Positions 58,311 to 64,000 of a stretch of DNA of 64,000 bases are shown here, in pieces. The notes under the pieces were generated by a model. That model saw only the letters and a list, made by a program, of their open reading frames with translations, did no database searches and was not told where the DNA came from. The position numbers and the translations under genes are program-made. How positions within the stretch are numbered: position 1 is the first letter of the stretch; each line of letters starts with the position of its first letter. Source of the DNA: Coriolopsis trogii (Eukaryota; Basidiomycota; Agaricomycetes; Polyporales; Polyporaceae). The stretch covers positions 1,116,001-1,180,000 of the forward strand of contig JAHYIO010000006.1 of NCBI GenBank assembly GCA_020543525.1, given 5' to 3'.

Positions 58311-59652
58311 CTCGACCTGACACAGTTGCGAGTAGATTGGTGAACGTTGTTTTCGCTGCCGACTCGAGTTTATACTCACCTATATCAGTGGTGCGAGAGG
58401 GTCGGACTGACCCGGTGGGAGCGGTTTGATGACGCAGGCGTACGCGCAACGCGGCTGGTCACACGGCCAAATCACTGGTTTCAATGCATCCCAAGCGTGG
58501 ATGCAATGCAATTTCCCTGCTCGGCACACGAGCCAGCTCCAGGTCAATGCAGCGGGTTGGTCTGTATGGAAGCAGCATACCGATGTCCCACGGCGCCACG
58601 ATGGCCGCATATCGAAGCAGATCGTGGACGCTGACCTGCACGCGCTGTAAGCAATAAGATACTTCTATGCGATAGCATTGGGATGGTCCTGGTTTTGAAC
58701 CCACCATGAATTCCGTGGTTCAGCCGTCAGTATGTACACGCGTCTGCGACGGCAAACTTGGACCGTGGGTGTATGTGTCGCTGGGAGTGCAACAACGCAT
58801 CGGTTGAAGCGTATTAGCCTCATCGGGCTAAGGTACAATCCAATGACATAAGTGTGCTTTGAAAGAGCCTTTCTTCGCGAAGTATGGCCTGGGACGGTGT
58901 CAAAGATGAGAGTCGCTAGACAAGTTGGTTGGGAGTATTGACTACCTGAATTGAGACTGTACCACGTAAGCACTGTCACATAGGCCCGGCGCTCCTCCTC
59001 TACTGTATCCCGGGCCGGGCCATGCGGCCGCTGCTCTTACTGCTTAACGTGACAGCCCTACAGGGCTACTCGAGAGTGGGTGCCGTAGATTGCATCTGTA
59101 ATTACCTCGTTAGCATACCCAATGTATCACCTGTTGCCGCCAAATCCACTAGTGTGCGGATACCTACGTATCCTGGGCAGGCAGTCACTGGATTGCGAGT
59201 GTCCCAAGGGCCAAGAGGTTATATTGAGTCTAGCGATATTCGTAAGTTCAGAAATCTCAATCCATAATCATGGTAGCTGCATACAGTCGTAGAACTGGCG
59301 AAGTTGACATGAGAGCGAGAGAAGCAGGCCGACTTGAAGGCATGTATATCTGTGACTGCAGAAGCAAATCCATATGATCCAACCGAGTAGGCTGTGTGAG
59401 TACTAAGCTACATGCAATATGCTACAGGATAGAGTCCGCGGGACACAATGAACCTCCGTACTATGGAGGCAGGTTAGTAAGGCAATAGATAAATGAAGCG
59501 CGAGGATTAGCTGTGTTATGTACGATGAATGTGAGCAAGAACGAGAGAATAGATGTGCAAGAGCCATGAAAAGTGAATGCGAAGATCCCAGGAGGGTGAC
59601 TGGGCCCCCATTTTGGGCAGAATGGAAGAAACATGGGAGGTGCGAGCGACGC
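58311..59652. other. Intergenic upstream of P450 gene 4
   Basis: About 1.3 kb without a recognised gene. The right-hand part is the 3' flank of the adenylating enzyme gene. Confidence 0.4.
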
Positions 59653-61397
59653 TCAAACCCTAGCAAAGATCGTGTCGAGCTCAGCCTTGAACATATCCTC
59701 GACTGCGCGCCGGCGCACGTTCCCCTTGGTCGCCGTCCGCGGGAGAGTGCCGCGCGGCACGACTACAACCATCTTCGGGTCCGTGATGCGCTCGTGGAGG
59801 TAGATGCTCGAGTTGAAGTGCCGTGTACGCCTGATGATCGTCCTCCGCAACCGCGCGTCATCCATCGCGAGTCCCTCCGCGGCCTCGACAAACAGCGCTG
59901 GACTGGGGCGTCCGTTCCCAACGACGATGCACTCATGGATGAGGTCCCCGCACGACTGGCGCACGTTATCTTCAATCGCGCGCGTGTCGCACCGGAGCGC
60001 GTTCTCGCTCTTGATCCAGTCGTCCCCGCGCCCGCGGCTGATGTACGCTCCGGGCGCGACCTCAACGAACAGGTCGCCGGTGTGATAGTGGCCGTCCGCT
60101 GCGCGCATTGAGGGGTGTGGGCAGTCCGGGGAGTCAGCGAGGATGACGAGTTCGTACAGACGCGCATTCGCGTTGGTGTAGGTACTGCCCTCGGAGTCCT
60201 CATCGCTGGCCGAGTCTTCGATAGGCATGAAGGCGTAGGAAGTGCCCTCGATCGGGCGGAGAGGGGGGTTGGCTCTACCTCCTCCCCGGATGGAGAGAAG
60301 CATGGCGCCGCACTCAGTGCTTCCGAAGAGGTTGCGAAGGGGCAGGTCCTGCGCGTATGCCCACTCCTCGTCCTCACGGGGCATCGGCTGACCGGAGTAA
60401 AGAACCTCGTCGAGCGACTTGAGGAGACCGATGAGCTTCGGGTTTTGACGGGCGTTACGGACGTGCACGGCAAAGAAGGCTGGGAACTCATTGAGCCGGT
60501 TCAACCCGCCGTGTGTGATCATGTGCGCGAGCTCGTCAGTGGAGAAGGTAACGGCCTTGGGCTGAATGGTGCAAGCGCCGTTTTGGAATGAGGCGAGGAA
60601 CATGAAAGTTTGACCGATATGACACATGCTCCCCCTGATCGTAAATACACGTCAGAATGAGAGTATGTCAATCAGCCGAGTTCTGTGGCTTACATAGCGA
60701 CCGTGACGTCTTGACTGTCCTTCCGCAGCGGTCTACTGACGGTGGAAGACTTGTGTACCATAGCATCGAGCCATTTGTAGTTGCATGGCAGCAGCTTCGG
60801 CCGACCAGATGTTGAACCCGACGTGTGGAAGATCATGACGATGTCGTCCGCAGCTGTCGGTTGAGGAAGGGAAGGTAGTTGAGCGTCTCCGATGTCCACG
60901 TTGCGGAGGTCATCAGCCCTGTAAGCCGGGCATGGGCAGTTCGCCAGCATGCTCGCCAGCTCCGGCTCGTAGACCATGGCTTTGCCGTCAGCCTTCAGGA
61001 GCAGCTCGTAGATGATATCGGGGTTGGGGAGTCGGAGGGAGAAAAGTTGTGGGATGTAGCCGGCTCGCGCAATGGCGTAGATGTACAGAATATCGACGTA
61101 AGACATGCCGTTAGACCTGAGGGGTACTATCAGTGTCATGATACACGGTAGTGACATTCGCTGGAGTGCTTACCAAAGACCTACAACGGACCGAGGTGCA
61201 ATTCCGTCGGTGAGTAGTTTATGGGCGAGGTGTGCCGCGAAGTGTTCCACATCGGAGGTGAATTGACTATATGATACTGGCTGCCAAGCCTGAAGCACGC
61301 CCTCGCTATCGTATACCGGGAGTTTGAGAATAGGTAGTGACGAGTAAGTTGCGGTGCAGTCGTAGAGTGTCTGAAGGTGAGTCTTGAAGGACGCCAT
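59653..61397 (-). CDS. Stand-alone adenylate-forming enzyme (AMP-binding)
   Basis: ATP-dependent carboxylate-activating enzyme. Three exons join in phase to 542 aa: exon 1 ends VVGLW, exon 2 spans SNGMSYVDILYIYAIARAGYIP to VTVAM, and exon 3 runs to the TGA at 59655-59653. Core motifs: A3 phosphate loop TSGSTSGRPK (residues 173-182), A5 FGSTECGAM (from 319), A7 HYHTGDLF, A8 GRGDDWIKSEN, and A10 PRTATKGNVRRRA with the catalytic Lys. It stops right after A10, so there is no carrier, reductase or thioesterase domain as in fungal NRPS-like reductases. No peroxisomal signal (ends IFARV). The substrate cannot be read from sequence. It may work as a CoA ligase or hand an adenylate to a partner. It is next to the P450 pair. 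Confidence 0.88.
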
Positions 61398-64000
61398 TGG
61401 TGAAATAGCCGAAGTGTTATATGTGGTGATGTGAATGGGGAAGAAATTGGAGAGGCGAAGATTATAGAGACAAAGACCAAGCTGTGGTCGGGGAGTAGGA
61501 TACCAAAGAAGATTAAAGGTCTCTAATATACTGCAGAGAGAGCAGACGAGGAGACGAGGACGAGTACTGCGCCGGAACCGAGAATGAGAGCTGTGAGGAT
61601 GGTGACGAGGACGGAAGTGTCCTAGTCACTGTCCTTTTAACGGACTGAGTGGTCCGGCGGGACCTCATCTACCACAAAATTAAAATTGATTAGGGCAGTG
61701 AAGGGCCACGCTGCGAAAGCTGTTCCCGTTCGACGCGCGGATAGATGGCAGACGCTAAGATTGAGCGGCGGTACTGGGAGCCACGGGCCCTGCGACGGCT
61801 CCCAAGACTCCCAGGCCGCACCGCTCGAGGCGCGATGATTTGATCGATGGCCGAGAGAAGCGTACCTTTGTACGCAATCGCCGACAAAGACCGAAGTTGG
61901 CGACGGATTTTGAGGGCGATTGTCCGCGATCTCACGGACTGCCAGGAGATTCGTTTCGAGTGGCGTTTGTTCGTGGTCTGCCGGGTGAGAGCACATTCTT
62001 TCGAAGAATAGCCGCCGGTTTCTCCCTGACATTGACATGTTTCCATATTCTGAAACAGCCGTGGCCAGTGGCTGCACACAGTCCTAGATGGCGGCGAGGG
62101 TGAGGAGGTATAAGTCAAGGATGAATGTGGTTTGCTGGCAATGCCCACGTGGCGACTCTGCGAGCGCTTCGTCTCCATGGTCCGGGCATTGTGGGCGCTA
62201 CCACAACTTCATACCAGACTCTGCGATCCAAGTAGGGGTCCGGGTTCATCTAAGTCCTGACTGCAGTCCGCTCACCGCTACCGAGTCATATTGGTCTTCC
62301 TACCCCTTTTGACTCACATTTCTCTCTGCAATTGCATCTGTGGCTGCCTGTATATGGATCAGAATCGCGCAGCGGACCGCCCAAACCTCCAGCGCACACC
62401 TATCTCAAATCTGGCCTCGCACAGCTCCCCGGTGCTGGTAGTAATCCCCGGCAACTTGTTATACGCCTCGAGGCATCCCTTCTGACTCCTCTCGCCGTAA
62501 ACCAAGTTAATTCGGCCGTGGACCGCCCACTCAGTGCGATTGCTCGTCTCGCGTGGCCTGAAATCTGATGATAAACACTCCGAGGCAAATCGGAGACTAG
62601 GTTTGGCACGAGGCGTTGCTGTGTTCCACCCCCTACCATCACCTGCCAAAGGACTTTTGGTTGTGCCTGTACAGGCCAGGCGTTACGAAGCTTGGCACAC
62701 TACGTATAGTGATGATTCCTGGTATGTTGGTGGGTACAGTCTCCTATATTCCCACAAGCTAGTGCATACGGTCGCACCTCGCCTAATCGCTCGCGTTCAG
62801 CTAGACCATCTCTGTCGCTCTCACCTCCTGCGCGCATTTGCGCAGCATCGAACCACCAACTGCGAGTTATACAAACTACGGACTGCGAGGATCATTTCTT
62901 GTTTGCCATATACGGTATCTGTCTGGGTTACCCCATTGCTGTGCCTCCGGCGCACGCTGACCTGTGAATCGCCGGAGCACCTTGTGGGGCTCAGCCACAC
63001 GTTGTTGCGAACTCTCCTGTCTGACACTCGGACACTCGGGCACTGGGTGAAGTAGGAGGGCGGCCCAGGTAGACCTGCGCAAGCAAAGTCGAGGCATGCA
63101 GAGTTGCGCAGAAACTTTCTGGTACGTTGGACGTCCCGGCATCGACAGTCTCCCCGCGTCGCAGGACGAGACATGATACTCTTTCTCCGGATTCATCGTG
63201 TGGCATGAGCACCGCAGGAGCGGGACATGGAACCGCACGATGCTGGTATGCGGCTCAAGTAGTTCGTCTTGTCAGGGGCTTCGCCGGGTACTTCCACACC
63301 GTGATCGACTCCATCTCTTCCATTTCAGCGTCTTCATGCATAACTTCCGTCAATCCGTTTCCAGTCCTTCTCGTATGGTCTCGGTTGCGTAGCTGTCGAC
63401 CAGCCTTGACGCGCTGCATGGGATAGTCATCGCTTGGGGCAGTTTCCGCTGTTCACCGTTGGGCGTATGCGACATCCCTGGTGAAGGATGTTTGAGGTAT
63501 CATCCTCGACACGATGATCTCGGCCGTGCATGCACCATGTCATGATCCGCGGTATGCTTCTTTGTGTTTCTGGCAGGTGACTGTTGGTGAATTTGTCTAC
63601 AGGACAAATTGGGTGGTCGTTGATGTGGACAAGGGCGTCCCCTCTGAGTTCCGCAATCAGACAAAGAGCAGCCGACCTACCCACCTTATTGTCCCAGGGG
63701 CGCAGCCGCAATTAACCGGTTCTGTCTGTGAAAATTCTTACATTCCGGGGAGGAGACTGTCGCAACATTGATACACCTGAAGCCAAACGACCAACTCACA
63801 TCCTCACTACGCCAGTGACAATGAATGTGACGTACCACGCATTTGGCCCATGCTGTGAGTTACGTTACGTTATCCCCCAGGGCTTTGGCTTCAGAAGGCG
63901 GGGCGTATGACAGGTATATCATTCATCGTATCTTGGACTGGTCGTCTTCAAGTATCGATCGACTCGCGGGCTTCTTACAGTTCTTCTCCAACAAACCCTT
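61398..64000. other. Right end, no gene recognised
   Basis: About 2.6 kb. The first part holds the adenylating-enzyme promoter. Open frames up to about 170 codons (61690-62178 minus, 62534-63055 plus, 62821-63238 minus) overlap one another, lack motifs and show no splice-linked partners. A gene running off the right edge cannot be excluded. Confidence 0.4.

Noticed and set aside
59518..60111. 197-codon open frame antisense to the adenylating enzyme
   Set aside because: Overlaps exon 3 of a gene with clear A-domain motifs; no recognisable domain of its own.
1..64000. tRNA, rRNA, CRISPR, bacterial-type operons
   Set aside because: No cloverleaf with a proper T-loop, no rRNA-like block and no spaced direct repeats were recognised; the intron-rich gene structure is fungal.

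Overview
The window looks like nuclear DNA of a wood-decay Agaricomycete (probably Polyporales-like). The genes carry many short GT-AG introns, mostly about 46-65 bases. The families seen are a GH7 cellobiohydrolase, Agaricomycete-style P450s, a BTB protein and fungal NLR-type debris. Every exon model below was read by eye from splice sites and frame continuity, without a database search.

Left part (0-12.6 kb): a complete parvulin of the Par14/PIN4 type (minus); a complete GH7 cellobiohydrolase without a cellulose-binding module (plus, with a TATA box); a six-exon gene that reads as a degenerate Ras-like GTPase domain joined to an aminoglycoside-phosphotransferase-like domain with a damaged active site; a C-rich imperfect tandem repeat; an extended SDR reductase whose first intron carries a 320-base inverted-repeat insertion; and an intronless epoxide hydrolase.

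Middle part (12.9-31 kb): a cluster of four paralogous single-pass membrane proteins (one minus, three plus). They share a secreted Cys-rich ectodomain, a Ser/Thr stalk, one membrane helix, and a cytosolic tail whose last exon always opens with a [DN][PS][DN][DN]PRTFP motif directly after a Tyr. A secreted protein that matures to an N-terminal His lies inside the cluster. A zinc-free MDR oxidoreductase closes the region. Copies of a dispersed repeat lie between the paralogues.

Right part (31-64 kb): structured tandem repeats and tandem copies of the dispersed repeat; four P450 genes (one plus, three minus, the last two a recent tandem pair with a third decayed 3' end); a BTB-domain gene; a 77-aa membrane protein; two paralogues of a family I cannot name; a broken NLR-type helical domain; and a stand-alone adenylate-forming enzyme. 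P450s, SDR, MDR, epoxide hydrolase and adenylating enzyme together give an oxidative, secondary-metabolism flavour, but no PKS, terpene synthase or complete NRPS is present. I recognised no tRNA, rRNA or CRISPR array. The last 2.6 kb hold nothing I can interpret.
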